Assembly: GCA_035552275.1 (NCBI GenBank)
Contig: DASZLR010000116.1
Span: 1 to 29,189, forward strand
Length of the DNA: 29,189 nt
From: DASVLX01 sp035552275
Lineage (GTDB): Bacteria; Actinomycetota; Actinomycetes; Mycobacteriales; Pseudonocardiaceae
Reading direction: 5' to 3'
A model generated the notes under the pieces. It was not told the origin of the DNA and made no database searches. It saw only the letters and a program-made list of their open reading frames with translations. Positions within the stretch are counted from its first letter, which is position 1; the number at the start of each line of letters is the position of its first letter. A program made the translations under genes and the position numbers. Shown here in pieces: positions 9,536 to 17,710 of this stretch.

Positions 9536-9952
9536 ATGACGGCTCGCCGGTTGTTGAACATTGTGAGCGCGACCGCGCTCGGCGGGGTGCTGCTCGCCGG
9601 CTGCGGCGCCACCCTGCCGGCACCCTCCGGACCGGCGGTGTTGACCACCACGCCGTCGACGTCCCACCCGACCTCCGACCCGGTCACCCCGGTGGCGACA
9701 GTGGCGCCGGTCGTCACGACGACCCGGACGCCGGCTCCGGCCACCCAGCCACCGGACACCACTCAGCAGGCGGCGGAAGACTGCGGCTCGGACTCCTATC
9801 TGAACGTCGACGGCGCCTGCGTGCACGATCCGGTGCGGGCCCCGGCTGCTCCGCCCGGCGCGACCGCGCAGTGCAAGGACGGCACCTACAGCTTCAGCAA
9901 GCACCACAGCGGAACCTGCTCCGGCCACCACGGCGTCGAGCAATGGCTGTAG
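9536..9952 (+). CDS. DUF3761-type lipoprotein
   Basis: A 138-residue exported lipoprotein. The signal sequence ends in a lipobox LLAGC with the lipidated Cys at position 23. Residues 30-75 are a Thr/Pro/Ala-rich low-complexity linker typical of surface-exposed actinobacterial lipoproteins. The C-terminal 30 residues (CKDGTYSFSKHHSGTCSGHH then GVEQWL) are the DUF3761 signature, with two conserved cysteines and several histidines. Two more cysteines (DCGSDSYLNVDGACVHD) probably form a disulfide. DUF3761 has no established role; the His/Cys pattern could bind metal, but that is speculation. ATG at 9536 has AAGAAGG upstream. The following gene starts inside a tandem repeat 5 bp after this stop. 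Confidence 0.85.
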   Translation: MTARRLLNIVSATALGGVLLAGCGATLPAPSGPAVLTTTPSTSHPTSDPVTPVATVAPVVTTTRTPAPATQPPDTTQQAAEDCGSDSYLNVDGACVHDPVRAPAAPPGATAQCKDGTYSFSKHHSGTCSGHHGVEQWL

Positions 9953-9956
9953 CGAC

Positions 9957-10026
9957 AGGGCAGCTGTGATGATGGGGCAGCTGTGATGATGGGGCAGTGG
10001 GTGACGATGGGGCAGTGGGTGACGAC
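9957..10026 (+). repeat. Four-copy tandem repeat spanning the mobA-like start
   Basis: Four head-to-tail units run from 9957: two of 17 bp (9957-9973 and GGGGCAGCTGTGATGAT at 9974-9990) and two of 18 bp (GGGGCAGTGGGTGACGAT at 9991-10008 and GGGGCAGTGGGTGACGAC at 10009-10026). The last two units each contain an in-frame GTG-GGT-GAC-GAy start, so the initiation region itself has been duplicated. Confidence 0.85.
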
Positions 10027-10590
10027 TATGCGGTGATCGTGCTGGCCGGCGGCGCCGGCAGCCGGCTCGGCGGTGTGGACAAGCCCGCCCTGCGGGTGGG
10101 CGCGCGCAGCCTGCTGGACCGGGTGCTGACCGCGGTCGCGGACGCCGCCGAGATCGTCGTGGTCGGGCCACCCCGGCCGACTGAGACGCCGGTGCGCTGG
10201 ACGATCGAAACGCCGCCGGGCTCCGGTCCGGTGTCGGCGCTCGCTGCCGGCCTGGCCGCGCTTGACCAGGACCGGGATGTCGCGCTGCTCGCGGGCGATT
10301 CGATCGGCCTGCGCGCCGACACGGTGTCCCGACTGCGCGCCGAGCTGGCCGGCCGTCCGGGCGCCGACGGTGTGCTGCTGTGCGACGCCGGCGGGCACGT
10401 CCAGTGGCTGATCGGGGTGTGGCGGGCGGCGGCGCTGCGCGCGGCGATGCCGGCCGAGCCGGCCAACCGGGGCCTGGGCCGGGTGCTGTCGGCTCTCACT
10501 GTTGTCCCACTGCCCGAGCGCGCCGGCGAGTCGGCCGATGTGGACACTCCGGAGGACCTGCGCGCCGCCCGCCGCCGCGTCACCGAGTAG
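10015..10590 (+). CDS. Molybdenum cofactor guanylyltransferase-like nucleotidyltransferase (MobA family)
   Basis: A member of the MobA/NTP_transf_3 superfamily, which transfers a nucleotide to a cofactor or sugar phosphate. The N-terminus has LAGGAGSRLGGVDKP, the GTP-binding LAGGxSxRMGxxK signature (L instead of M). LAGDSIGLRAD replaces the usual LAGDMP, so the divalent-metal Asp is present but the following residues differ. The C-terminus has DVDTPEDLRAARR, typical of MobA. Length about 191 residues is normal. The GTG at 10015 is used here; GTG at 9997 in the preceding repeat unit is in frame and would add six residues. No other molybdopterin genes are in the window, so the cofactor role is inferred from family only. 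Confidence 0.75.
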   Translation: MGDDYAVIVLAGGAGSRLGGVDKPALRVGARSLLDRVLTAVADAAEIVVVGPPRPTETPVRWTIETPPGSGPVSALAAGLAALDQDRDVALLAGDSIGLRADTVSRLRAELAGRPGADGVLLCDAGGHVQWLIGVWRAAALRAAMPAEPANRGLGRVLSALTVVPLPERAGESADVDTPEDLRAARRRVTE

Positions 10591-10676
10591 CCGGCGTGGG
10601 ACCCTTTACGGCAGCCACACTGGTGAGCAGGTTGTCTGGATCAGCAGCAGCGAGCAGTGCGAGGAGAATGTCGCCC

Positions 10677-11732
10677 GTGACCGAACCAGGACCATCCACG
10701 CCGGCCCACGACGCGCAGCTGTTGGAACGCACCGTGTTCGAGGTCAAACGGGTGATCGTCGGGCAGGACCGGCTGGTCGAGCGGATGCTCGTCGGTCTGC
10801 TGTCCAGGGGCCACCTGCTGCTTGAGGGCGTGCCCGGCGTGGCGAAGACGCTCGCCGTGGAGACTTTCGCGACCGTCGTCGGCGGCTCGTTCTCGCGCGT
10901 GCAGTTCACCCCGGACCTGGTACCGGCCGACATTCTCGGCACCCGGATCTACCGGCAGGGCCGCGAGACCTTCGATGTCGAGCTCGGTCCGGTGGTGGCC
11001 AACTTCGTGCTCGCCGACGAGATCAACCGGGCGCCGGCCAAGGTCCAGTCCGCGATGCTGGAAGTGATGGCCGAGCGGCACCTGTCGATCGGCGGCCAGA
11101 CCTTCCCGATGCCCACGCCGTTCCTGGTGCTGGCCACCCAGAACCCGATCGAGAACGAGGGCGTCTATCCGCTGCCGGAGGCGCAGCGTGACCGGTTCCT
11201 GTTCAAGATCATCGTCGGATATCCGACCGTGGAAGAGGAACGCGAGATCGTCTACCGGATGGGCGTCACCCCGCCGGTTCCCGAACAGGTGCTCACCCCG
11301 GACGAGCTGACCAGACTGCAGGGCGTCGCGTCCCAGGTGTTCGTGCACCACGCGCTGGTGGACTACGTGGTGCGGCTGGTGCTGGCCACCCGATCACCCA
11401 ATGAGCACGGCCTGTCCGACGTCGCCAGTTGGGTGTCCTACGGCGCGTCGCCACGCGCCAGCCTGGGCATCGTGGCCGCCGCCCGCGCGCTCGCCCTGGT
11501 CCGCGGCCGCGACTACGCGCTGCCGCAGGACGTCGTGGATGTCGCGCCGGACGTGCTGCGGCACCGGCTGGTGCTGTCCTACGACGCGCTCGCCGACGCG
11601 GTGCCGGTCGACCACATCATCAACCGGGTGCTGCAGACGATCCCCTTGCCGCAGGTGTCGGCCCGCCCGGTCGGTCCGCAGGCACAGTCGGCACAGCCGA
11701 CTCAGTCGCATCCGGTACCGGCGAGGCAGTAG
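10677..11732 (+). CDS. moxR: MoxR-family AAA+ ATPase
   Basis: An AAA+ chaperone-like ATPase of the MoxR branch, thought to assemble or mature partner VWA proteins and complexes. Walker A is GVPGVAKT (residues 51-58), Walker B VLADEINR (111-118), and sensor 1 ATQNP (153-157), followed by the family's YPLPEAQRDRF. The C-terminal lid carries YGASPRASLGI and the DVVDVAPDVLRHRL stretch. GTG at 10677 was chosen because GGAG lies 10 nt upstream; ATG at 10668 is only 1 nt from it. It is the first gene of a tight moxR-DUF58-VWA operon (3-bp gap, then TGATG overlap), matching Rv1479-Rv1480-Rv1481. The last 25 residues are a Pro/Gln/Ser-rich tail. Confidence 0.95.
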   Translation: MTEPGPSTPAHDAQLLERTVFEVKRVIVGQDRLVERMLVGLLSRGHLLLEGVPGVAKTLAVETFATVVGGSFSRVQFTPDLVPADILGTRIYRQGRETFDVELGPVVANFVLADEINRAPAKVQSAMLEVMAERHLSIGGQTFPMPTPFLVLATQNPIENEGVYPLPEAQRDRFLFKIIVGYPTVEEEREIVYRMGVTPPVPEQVLTPDELTRLQGVASQVFVHHALVDYVVRLVLATRSPNEHGLSDVASWVSYGASPRASLGIVAAARALALVRGRDYALPQDVVDVAPDVLRHRLVLSYDALADAVPVDHIINRVLQTIPLPQVSARPVGPQAQSAQPTQSHPVPARQ

Positions 11733-11735
11733 CCG

Positions 11736-12668
11736 GTGGCGGACGAGCGACCGCCGTGGGCGCCTCCAGTGCTGCGCGGTGAGCGGATGGAAGCCGGCCT
11801 GCGCACGCTGGAACTGGAGGTGCGTGGCCGGCTGGACGGACTGTTGCAGGGCAACCATCTCGGCCTGGTGCCGGGGCCCGGCTCGGAGCCGGGGGAGGCC
11901 CGGCCGTACCAGCCCGGCGACGACGTGCGCCGGATGGACTGGGCGGTGACCGCGCGGACCACCGTGCCGCATATCCGGGAGACGGTCGCCGACCGCGAGT
12001 TGGAGACCTGGCTGGCCGTGGATCTCTCGCCCAGCCTCGATTTCGGCACGGCGGTCTGCGAGAAACGTGACCTGGCGGTGTGCGCGGTCGCCGCCGTGAC
12101 GCACCTGACCAGCGGCGGCGGCAACCGGATCGGCGCGGTGCTGGCCACCGGCGAGCGGACCGTGCGGGTGCCGGCCCGGGGCGGCCTGGCGCATGCCCAG
12201 GCACTGGTCCGCACGGTCGCCCGCACCCCGGCCGCGCCGATCGGCACCCGTGGCGACCTGTCGGCCGTGCTGGAACAACTGCGCCGACCGCCCCGCCGGC
12301 GCGGCCTGCTGGTGGTGGTCTCGGACTTTCTCGGCCCGTTCGACTGGGAACGGCCGCTGCGCGCGCTGGCCGCCCGGCATGAGCTGGTGTGCGTGGAGAT
12401 CCTCGATCCGCGCGATGTCGACCTGCCCGAAGTCGGCACCGTGGTGCTGGCCGATCCGGAGTCCGGCCGACAGCGCGAGGTGCGGGCGAATCCGTTGCTG
12501 CGCCGCGAGTTCGCGGCGGCGGCGGCCGAGCACCGGTCGATGGTGGCGTCCGCGATCCGGGCCGCCGGGGCCGGGCACTGGGTGCTGCGCACCGACTCGG
12601 ACTGGATCGCTGACACCGTCCGGTTCGTGGTCGGCCGCAAGCGCCGCTGGTCGGGAGGGGTGGCCTGA
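11736..12668 (+). CDS. DUF58 domain protein of the MoxR operon
   Basis: A 310-residue cytoplasmic protein with the DUF58 signature RPYQPGDDVRRMDWAVTART and, just after it, ETWLAVDLSPSLDFG, a degenerate VWA-like fold with DLSPS in the place of the metal site. LVVVSDFLGP is the second VWA-like strand. DUF58 proteins are invariably found between moxR and VWA genes and are thought to be client or scaffold proteins of the ATPase. GTG at 11736 follows the moxR stop by 3 bp, and its TGA overlaps the ATG of the next gene, so translation is probably coupled. It corresponds to Rv1480. Confidence 0.93.
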   Translation: MADERPPWAPPVLRGERMEAGLRTLELEVRGRLDGLLQGNHLGLVPGPGSEPGEARPYQPGDDVRRMDWAVTARTTVPHIRETVADRELETWLAVDLSPSLDFGTAVCEKRDLAVCAVAAVTHLTSGGGNRIGAVLATGERTVRVPARGGLAHAQALVRTVARTPAAPIGTRGDLSAVLEQLRRPPRRRGLLVVVSDFLGPFDWERPLRALAARHELVCVEILDPRDVDLPEVGTVVLADPESGRQREVRANPLLRREFAAAAAEHRSMVASAIRAAGAGHWVLRTDSDWIADTVRFVVGRKRRWSGGVA

Positions 12669-13660
12669 TGTTCGGCCTGAGCCTGTCCGGCTTCACCCAC
12701 CCGTGGTGGTTCCTGCTGCTGCTCGTCGTGGTCGGGCTGGCGGCGGGTTACGTTGTGGCGCAACGACTCCGGCGGCGGCGCACGCTCCGGTTCAGCAACC
12801 TGGCACTGCTGGACAAGGTCGCGCCGAAGAGCCGTAGCTGGTGGCTGCATGTGCCGGCGGCGGTGCTGCTGGTGTCGCTGCTGGTGCTGACCGTCGCGCT
12901 GGCCGGGCCGACCGGGCAGCAACGGGTGCCGCGCAACCGGGCGACGGTGATGCTGGTGATCGACGTGTCGCTGTCCATGGAGGCCACCGATGTGGCGCCG
13001 TCGCGGTTGCAGGCCGCGCAAGTCGCGGCCAAGCAGTTCACCGACGGCCTGCCCACCGGCCTCAACCTCGGGCTGATCTCGTTCGCCGGCTCGGCCACCG
13101 TGCTGGTCTCGCCGACCACCGACCACGCCTCGGTCGATGAGGGCATCGACGCGCTGAAGCTCGGCCCGGCCACCGCGACCGGCGTGGCGATCGACGCGGC
13201 GTTGCAGTCGATCCAGCAGTTCGGCAAGGAACTGTCTGGTGTGGACGGAGCGCCGCCGGCCCGGATCGTGCTGATGAGCGACGGTAAGCAGACCATGCCC
13301 ACGATGGACCCGTCGGACGCGCAGGGCGCGTTCACCGCCGCCGGCGAGGCCGCGCGGCAGAACGTGCCGGTGTCCACCATCTCGTTCGGCACCGACTACG
13401 GCACGGTCGACATCCAGGGCACCCAGGAGCCGGTGCCGGTGGACGACGACCTGCTGCGTCAGGTCGCGCAGATCTCGCACGGCGACTTTTTCAAGGCGGT
13501 CACCGAGGACGAGCTGAAGCAGGTCTACGCCAGCCTCCGCGACGAGATCGGCTACACCACCGAGGAGACCGACGCCAGCCGACCGTGGTTGATTCTCGGC
13601 ACCCTGCTCGCGATCATCGCCGCCGGCGGCGCCATCGCGATCGGCCAGCGCCTGCCGTAA
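12668..13660 (+). CDS. Membrane-anchored VWA protein, BatA-like
   Basis: A 330-residue membrane protein. Transmembrane segments are at about residues 14-32 (WWFLLLLVVVGLAAGYVV) and 60-78, and a third at the C-terminus (WLILGTLLAIIAAGGAIAIG). Between them lies a VWA domain with an intact MIDAS: D99-x-S101-x-S103 in DVSLSME, a Thr in ATATGVAID and Asp in LMSDGKQT. This is the usual BatA/Aerotolerance topology, with the VWA domain between segments 2 and 3. It is the last gene of the moxR operon, overlapping DUF58 by TGATG, and corresponds to Rv1481. The role of these complexes in actinobacteria is unclear; envelope or stress functions are inferred from context beside the wall hydrolase and lipid genes. 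Confidence 0.93.
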   Translation: MFGLSLSGFTHPWWFLLLLVVVGLAAGYVVAQRLRRRRTLRFSNLALLDKVAPKSRSWWLHVPAAVLLVSLLVLTVALAGPTGQQRVPRNRATVMLVIDVSLSMEATDVAPSRLQAAQVAAKQFTDGLPTGLNLGLISFAGSATVLVSPTTDHASVDEGIDALKLGPATATGVAIDAALQSIQQFGKELSGVDGAPPARIVLMSDGKQTMPTMDPSDAQGAFTAAGEAARQNVPVSTISFGTDYGTVDIQGTQEPVPVDDDLLRQVAQISHGDFFKAVTEDELKQVYASLRDEIGYTTEETDASRPWLILGTLLAIIAAGGAIAIGQRLP

Positions 13661-13679
13661 AGCCTGCCCGGCCGGGTAC

Positions 13680-15428
13680 CTAGCCCGGTATCTCCAGCGC
13701 GGTGCGCACGGCGCTTTCCAGCGCGCCCTCGATCCAGGCCGGTTTCAAACTGGTGTGTTCCCCGGCGAAATGCACCGCGCCCTCGACGGTCCGGGTGGCG
13801 GCGTGATACTCGTGCAACTGGCCGGGCGTGAAGATGGCCGCCTCGCCGAGCGAATACCGGTTGCGGGTCCAGGACTGCGTCGCGCCAACACCGGTGAACT
13901 CGCGATACACCTGCGGTCCGAACATTCTCGCCATGTTGTGCAGGGCGAAGGCGTACCGCTCGTCGTCGGTCAGCGAGTCCCAGCGCATCGCGTCATCGGA
14001 CCAGGTATAAGAAGCCAGCACCACGCCGCCCGGCGATTCGGGAACATGGGACGGGAAATAGGTGAACCGGTTGGGCGAGTCGGAAACGCAGCCGCCGCCG
14101 GTGAATCCGCCCGGCCCGCGTTCCCAGAACCGGGTCCTGAATTCCAGCAGCACCTTCGTGGCCGAGTCGTAGTGCAGCGCGTCGATCGCGCGCCGCTTCG
14201 GATAGGACAGCAGCGGGGTGAACTCGCAGAAGCGCAGCGCGGTCAACGGCACGGTGACGATCGCGTGGTCGGCCTCGAAGGTCTGCACCGGCCCGCGCGG
14301 TCCGCCCCAACAGCCGTCCTCGGTGCCCGATTCGGCGGTGGTCTCGATGCGCACGCCGTGCGCCGTCTGGGTGAGCGCGGTCATCCGCCGATTGGGGCGG
14401 ATGATGTCGGCGAGTTGGTTGGTCAGCACGTCGGTGAGCGCGGCGGTGCCGTCGTGCAACTCCCAGTACCGCGACGTCGGATTGATCAGGGAATGGTCGC
14501 TGAGGGTGGGGAACAGCGAATAGTGCAACCGGGAGGTCAGGTTCTCGATGGTGCCGGCGGCTTCGACATCCGACAGACTCCAGCCGGCCGACTCGACCAG
14601 ATAGCGGTGAGTGGAGTAGTCGTCGTAGCTACGGATAACCTTGGTCCATGCCTCGATCTGGTCGTTGATCGACGCGGTCGCGGACACGGTGACCGGGCCG
14701 AGTGCGGTGTTCACCGCCGCGGTCGTGGTGCCGTTGAACGCGGAGCCGAACGACCGGTTCACCGGCACCGGGTTGGCCGCGTACGCGCCCCGTGTCACCT
14801 GAAGTCCGTTGACCGCGACTAAAGTCAGCCCGGTGGCCGCCGGAGCCTGAAAGTTCACCGGCGGTCCGTTCGTCCAGGTCTCGCCGGTGAACGCCTTGTA
14901 CACTACCGGCGGCGTCGGCCCGACCGGTTCGGCGCCGGGGGCGACATCGGCGTTGTAGAACAGGCGGCGTCGCAGATTGAGCTTGTCGGCCAGCGCCAAC
15001 ACCATCGGATGGGCGTCGGGCAGCCGCATCGCGCCCGCCTCGGCGTGCAGCGCCTTGTCGGCGAACACGCCGCGGAACGTCTTGATCCGGCCGCCGGTGC
15101 GGTTGGCGTTCGCCTCCACGATGGTGACCCGGTGTCCGGCGTCGCGCAGCAGACTGGCCGCGACCAGACCGGCGATGCCCGCTCCGACAACGAGAATCCG
15201 CTTCGGCATGGTCGTTTTCGGGAGTCCCTGGTCGATCAGGACGCGCAGGTAGCGCAGTTTGAGATCATCGCCGTTGTCGTCCACCAGCAGCAGTTCACGC
15301 GCGAGATCGGCGCTGGTGTCGGCGGCGGTGGCGGCCGGGGCGGCGTGCGCGTTGGTTGGGCCGAGCGCGGTTCCGGCGGCGGCGATCATCGCGGTGCCCA
15401 AGAAACCGCGTCGCCCGAGAGTTCCCAT
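13680..15428 (-). CDS. Tat-exported flavin amine oxidase (L-amino-acid oxidase-like)
   Basis: A 582-residue secreted flavoprotein likely to oxidise an amino acid to a keto acid, ammonia and hydrogen peroxide. The N-terminus is a twin-arginine signal (LGRRGFLGTAM, Arg6-Arg7, ending in AHA). The FAD motif ILVVGAGIAGLVAASLL starts near residue 78, with VTIVEANANRTGGRIKTFRG. EAGAMRLPDAHP is the LAAO-type flavin/substrate segment, and the C-terminal HFAGEHTSLKPAWIEGALES contacts the isoalloxazine ring. Its closest family resemblance is to actinomycete L-amino-acid and L-glutamate oxidases; polyamine oxidase is a less likely alternative. ATG at 15428 is unambiguous. It is convergent with the VWA gene and divergent from the DUF5655-like gene, and is an insertion relative to the M. 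tuberculosis order. Confidence 0.88.
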   Translation of the reverse strand: MGTLGRRGFLGTAMIAAAGTALGPTNAHAAPAATAADTSADLARELLLVDDNGDDLKLRYLRVLIDQGLPKTTMPKRILVVGAGIAGLVAASLLRDAGHRVTIVEANANRTGGRIKTFRGVFADKALHAEAGAMRLPDAHPMVLALADKLNLRRRLFYNADVAPGAEPVGPTPPVVYKAFTGETWTNGPPVNFQAPAATGLTLVAVNGLQVTRGAYAANPVPVNRSFGSAFNGTTTAAVNTALGPVTVSATASINDQIEAWTKVIRSYDDYSTHRYLVESAGWSLSDVEAAGTIENLTSRLHYSLFPTLSDHSLINPTSRYWELHDGTAALTDVLTNQLADIIRPNRRMTALTQTAHGVRIETTAESGTEDGCWGGPRGPVQTFEADHAIVTVPLTALRFCEFTPLLSYPKRRAIDALHYDSATKVLLEFRTRFWERGPGGFTGGGCVSDSPNRFTYFPSHVPESPGGVVLASYTWSDDAMRWDSLTDDERYAFALHNMARMFGPQVYREFTGVGATQSWTRNRYSLGEAAIFTPGQLHEYHAATRTVEGAVHFAGEHTSLKPAWIEGALESAVRTALEIPG

Positions 15429-15527
15429 GGATGCCAGGCTCCCGAAGTGATCATGAAACGGGAACCGGCCTCACCCCGATGCCGCACTCGACCAACCGGC
15501 TGGCCCAGCCGGCGGTGACCCAGTGGG

Positions 15528-15533
15528 TACGCT
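15528..15533 (+). promoter_or_regulatory. -10 element of a leaderless promoter for the DUF5655-like gene
   Basis: TACGCT fits TAnnnT and ends 7 nt before the ATG at 15541. No Shine-Dalgarno is visible upstream of that codon. Confidence 0.45.
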
Positions 15534-15540
15534 GCCAGCC

Positions 15541-16107
15541 ATGGCCAGGGTCAAGGGCTGGGAGTCGATGCGGGACTGGTCCGCGCACCTCCTCGAAACG
15601 CGGACCGACGCGGGCCTGTTGGACTGGAACCAGCGGGTTCGGGACACCGACATCGACAACGAACCCGACCTGCGGGTGTGGCTGGATGGCCAGGGCGTCA
15701 CCGGTTACGGGCAGCTGCTGCTGGTGTACGAGCGGTTCGGCTACCCCGACTTTCTGTCCGCCAGCGCCGAGGAACTGATCGACAACCAGTACGCCGACCG
15801 GCCCGCGCTGCGGCCGATCTTCGACCGACTGGCGGCCGTCGCAGTGGATCTTGGCGCGGTGGATGTCCAGGCGCGCAAGACGTACGTCACGCTGACCACC
15901 CCGCGTCGCAAGTTCGCGGTGGTCAGGGCCACCACCAGGACCCGCGTGGACCTCGGTCTGCGGCTGGACGGCCAGCAGCCGGTCGGCCGGCTGGAATCCG
16001 CCATGTGGAACGACTCGATGACCGTCCGGCTCCCGTTGCGCACACCCGACGAGATAGACGACGAGGTGCTCGACTGGCTGCGCCGCGCGTACGCCGCCAG
16101 CGCGTAA
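15541..16107 (+). CDS. DUF4287/DUF5655-like protein
   Basis: A 188-residue cytoplasmic protein. Residues 1-65 (WSAHLLETRTDAGLLDWNQR, then a WL-GQGVTGYGQLLLVYERFG segment) resemble DUF4287, and the C-terminal half (VQARKTYVTLTTPRRKFAVV, then RTRVDLGLRLDGQQPVGRLE and LDWLRRAYAAS) matches DUF5655, a domain annotated as a predicted transport protein without solid evidence. No transmembrane segment is present, so a transport role is doubtful. ATG at 15541 was preferred over GTG 15523 because it sits 7 nt from a -10-like hexamer. It lies immediately upstream of the fabG operon, but a 75-nt gap with its own TAGCCT hexamer suggests fabG has its own promoter. Confidence 0.65.
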   Translation: MARVKGWESMRDWSAHLLETRTDAGLLDWNQRVRDTDIDNEPDLRVWLDGQGVTGYGQLLLVYERFGYPDFLSASAEELIDNQYADRPALRPIFDRLAAVAVDLGAVDVQARKTYVTLTTPRRKFAVVRATTRTRVDLGLRLDGQQPVGRLESAMWNDSMTVRLPLRTPDEIDDEVLDWLRRAYAASA

Positions 16108-16182
16108 CCGATAGCCTCACCTGGAACAACGCGATGGCCTGCAGTGCCGGCGGGCACGGCGATGAGCGAGGGAGCAGCGACA

Positions 16183-16887
16183 GTGGGACGGTCCGTTCTG
16201 GTGACCGGTGGCAACCGCGGCATTGGGCTGGCGATCGCCCGCGCCTTCGCGGCGCGCGGCGACAAGGTGGCGATCACCCACCGTGGCTCGGGCGCGCCGG
16301 AGGGACTGTTCGGCGTCCAGTGCGACGTCACCGACACCGCGCAGATCGACGCCGCCTTCCAGGAGATCGAGAACGCGCACGGCCCGGTCGAGGTGCTGGT
16401 CTCCAACGCCGGCATCACCGACGACACGCTGCTGATGCGGATGAGCGAGGACCAGTTCACCCGGGTCGTGGACGCCAACCTGACCGGTGCGTACCGGGTC
16501 GTCAAGCGCGCCAGCCGGGGCATGTTGCGCGCCCGCTTCGGGCGGATCGTGTTCGTGTCCTCGGTGGTCGCGCTGGCCGGATCGCCGGGCCAGGTCAACT
16601 ACGCGGCCAGCAAGGCGGGACTGATCGGGATGGCCCGCTCGATCACCCGCGAACTGGGCGGCCGCAACATCACCGCGAACGTGGTGGCGCCCGGCTTCGT
16701 CGTCACCGACATGACCGACGCGCTCACCGAGGACCAGAAGAAGCAGGCCCTGGCCCAGATTCCGGCCGGCCGATACGCCCAGACGGACGAGATCGCCGCC
16801 GCCGTCACCTTTCTGGCCTCCGACGAAGCCGGCTACATCAACGGCGCGGTGCTGCCGGTCGACGGCGGCCTCGGTATGGGCCACTGA
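16183..16887 (+). CDS. fabG: 3-oxoacyl-ACP reductase, MabA-like (FAS-II ketoreductase)
   Basis: Short-chain dehydrogenase that reduces 3-oxoacyl-ACP with NADPH in fatty acid elongation. The cofactor motif is TGGNRGIG, SNAG is conserved, and the catalytic Ser-Tyr-Lys are S127, Y140 and K144 (S140, Y153, K157 when numbered from the in-frame GTG at 16144). The opening RSVLVTGGNRGIG and THRGSGAPEGLFGV-CDVTD stretch and the ending VDGGLGMGH are nearly identical to M. tuberculosis MabA. GTG at 16183 has GAGGGAG 8 nt upstream; ATG 16162 and GTG 16144 are alternatives without a clear ribosome site, although the 16144 start gives 247 residues, as in MabA. It is followed 52 bp later by inhA, as in the mabA-inhA operon. 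A TAGCCT hexamer at 16112-16117 may be its -10. Confidence 0.93.
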   Translation: MGRSVLVTGGNRGIGLAIARAFAARGDKVAITHRGSGAPEGLFGVQCDVTDTAQIDAAFQEIENAHGPVEVLVSNAGITDDTLLMRMSEDQFTRVVDANLTGAYRVVKRASRGMLRARFGRIVFVSSVVALAGSPGQVNYAASKAGLIGMARSITRELGGRNITANVVAPGFVVTDMTDALTEDQKKQALAQIPAGRYAQTDEIAAAVTFLASDEAGYINGAVLPVDGGLGMGH

Positions 16888-16939
16888 ACTTTCGAAGGCA
16901 CACCCGCTGACATACTCAAACCGACTCGGAGGACATGTA

Positions 16940-17710
16940 GTGCCCGGACTCCTCGAAGGCAAGCGGCTGCTCATCACGGGCGTCATCACCGACGCCTCCA
17001 TCGCCTTCCACGCCGCCCGTGAAGCCCAGGAGCAGGGCGCTGAGGTCCTGCTCACCGGGTTCGGCCGGCTGAGCCTGGTCGAGCGGATCGCCAAGCGGCT
17101 GCCGAAACCCGCCCCGGTGATCGAGCTGGACGTCAACAATCCCGAGCACCTGGCGGCCCTGCCGGACCGGGTGCGCGAGCACGTCGACGGCCTGGACGGG
17201 GTGCTGCACGCCATCGCCTACGCCCCGCCGTCCTGCCTCGGCGCCGATTTCCTGGAAGCGCCGTGGGAGGACGTGGCGGTCGCCGTGCAGACGTCGGCGT
17301 ACTCGCTGAAGGCGTTGTCGGCGGCGGTGTTGCCGCTGCTCGCGCCGGGCGCGTCCATCGTCGGCCTGGACTTCGACGCCCGGGTGGCCTGGCCGGCCTA
17401 CGACTGGATGGGTGTGGCGAAGGCCGCGCTGGAATCCGTCACCCGGTACCTCGCCCGCGAGCTCGGCCCGAAGGGCGTGCGGGTCAACCTGATCGCCGCC
17501 GGCCCGGTGAAAACCATGGCCGCCAAGTCGATTCCGGGTTTCTCGGACCTGGAAAGCTCCTGGGGCGACCGCGCGCCGTTGGCGTGGAAGGCCGAGGACG
17601 CCGCCACCCCGGTGGCCAAGTCGATCTGCGCGCTGCTCTCGGACTGGCTGCCGGCGACCACCGGTTCGATGGTCTGGGTCGACGGCGGGGTGCACGCGAT
17701 GGGCGTGTGA
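16940..17710 (+). CDS. inhA: Enoyl-ACP reductase, InhA type
   Basis: NADH-dependent trans-2-enoyl-ACP reductase of FAS-II. The opening MPGLLEGKRLLITGVITDAS and IAFHAAREAQEQGAEVLLTG, the PAYDWMGVAKAALESV segment with the catalytic Tyr and Lys, and the end CALLSDWLPATTG align closely to M. tuberculosis InhA. At 256 residues it lacks a few residues of the 269-residue InhA substrate-loop region. At the position of InhA Ser94 (HSIGFMP) the sequence reads HAIAYAP, so Ala91 replaces that serine and Ala93 replaces Gly96. GTG at 16940 has CGGAGG 7 nt upstream. Its TGA overlaps the ATG of hemH, so the two are probably co-translated. Confidence 0.95.
   Translation: MPGLLEGKRLLITGVITDASIAFHAAREAQEQGAEVLLTGFGRLSLVERIAKRLPKPAPVIELDVNNPEHLAALPDRVREHVDGLDGVLHAIAYAPPSCLGADFLEAPWEDVAVAVQTSAYSLKALSAAVLPLLAPGASIVGLDFDARVAWPAYDWMGVAKAALESVTRYLARELGPKGVRVNLIAAGPVKTMAAKSIPGFSDLESSWGDRAPLAWKAEDAATPVAKSICALLSDWLPATTGSMVWVDGGVHAMGV

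Noticed and set aside
9957..10026. Possible CRISPR array
   Set aside because: Units are 17-18 bp and contiguous without spacers, so this is a tandem duplication.
13661..13679. CCCGGCCGGG palindrome between the convergent VWA and amine oxidase genes as a terminator
   Set aside because: A 10-bp palindrome leaves no proper loop and no U-tract follows; too weak to call.
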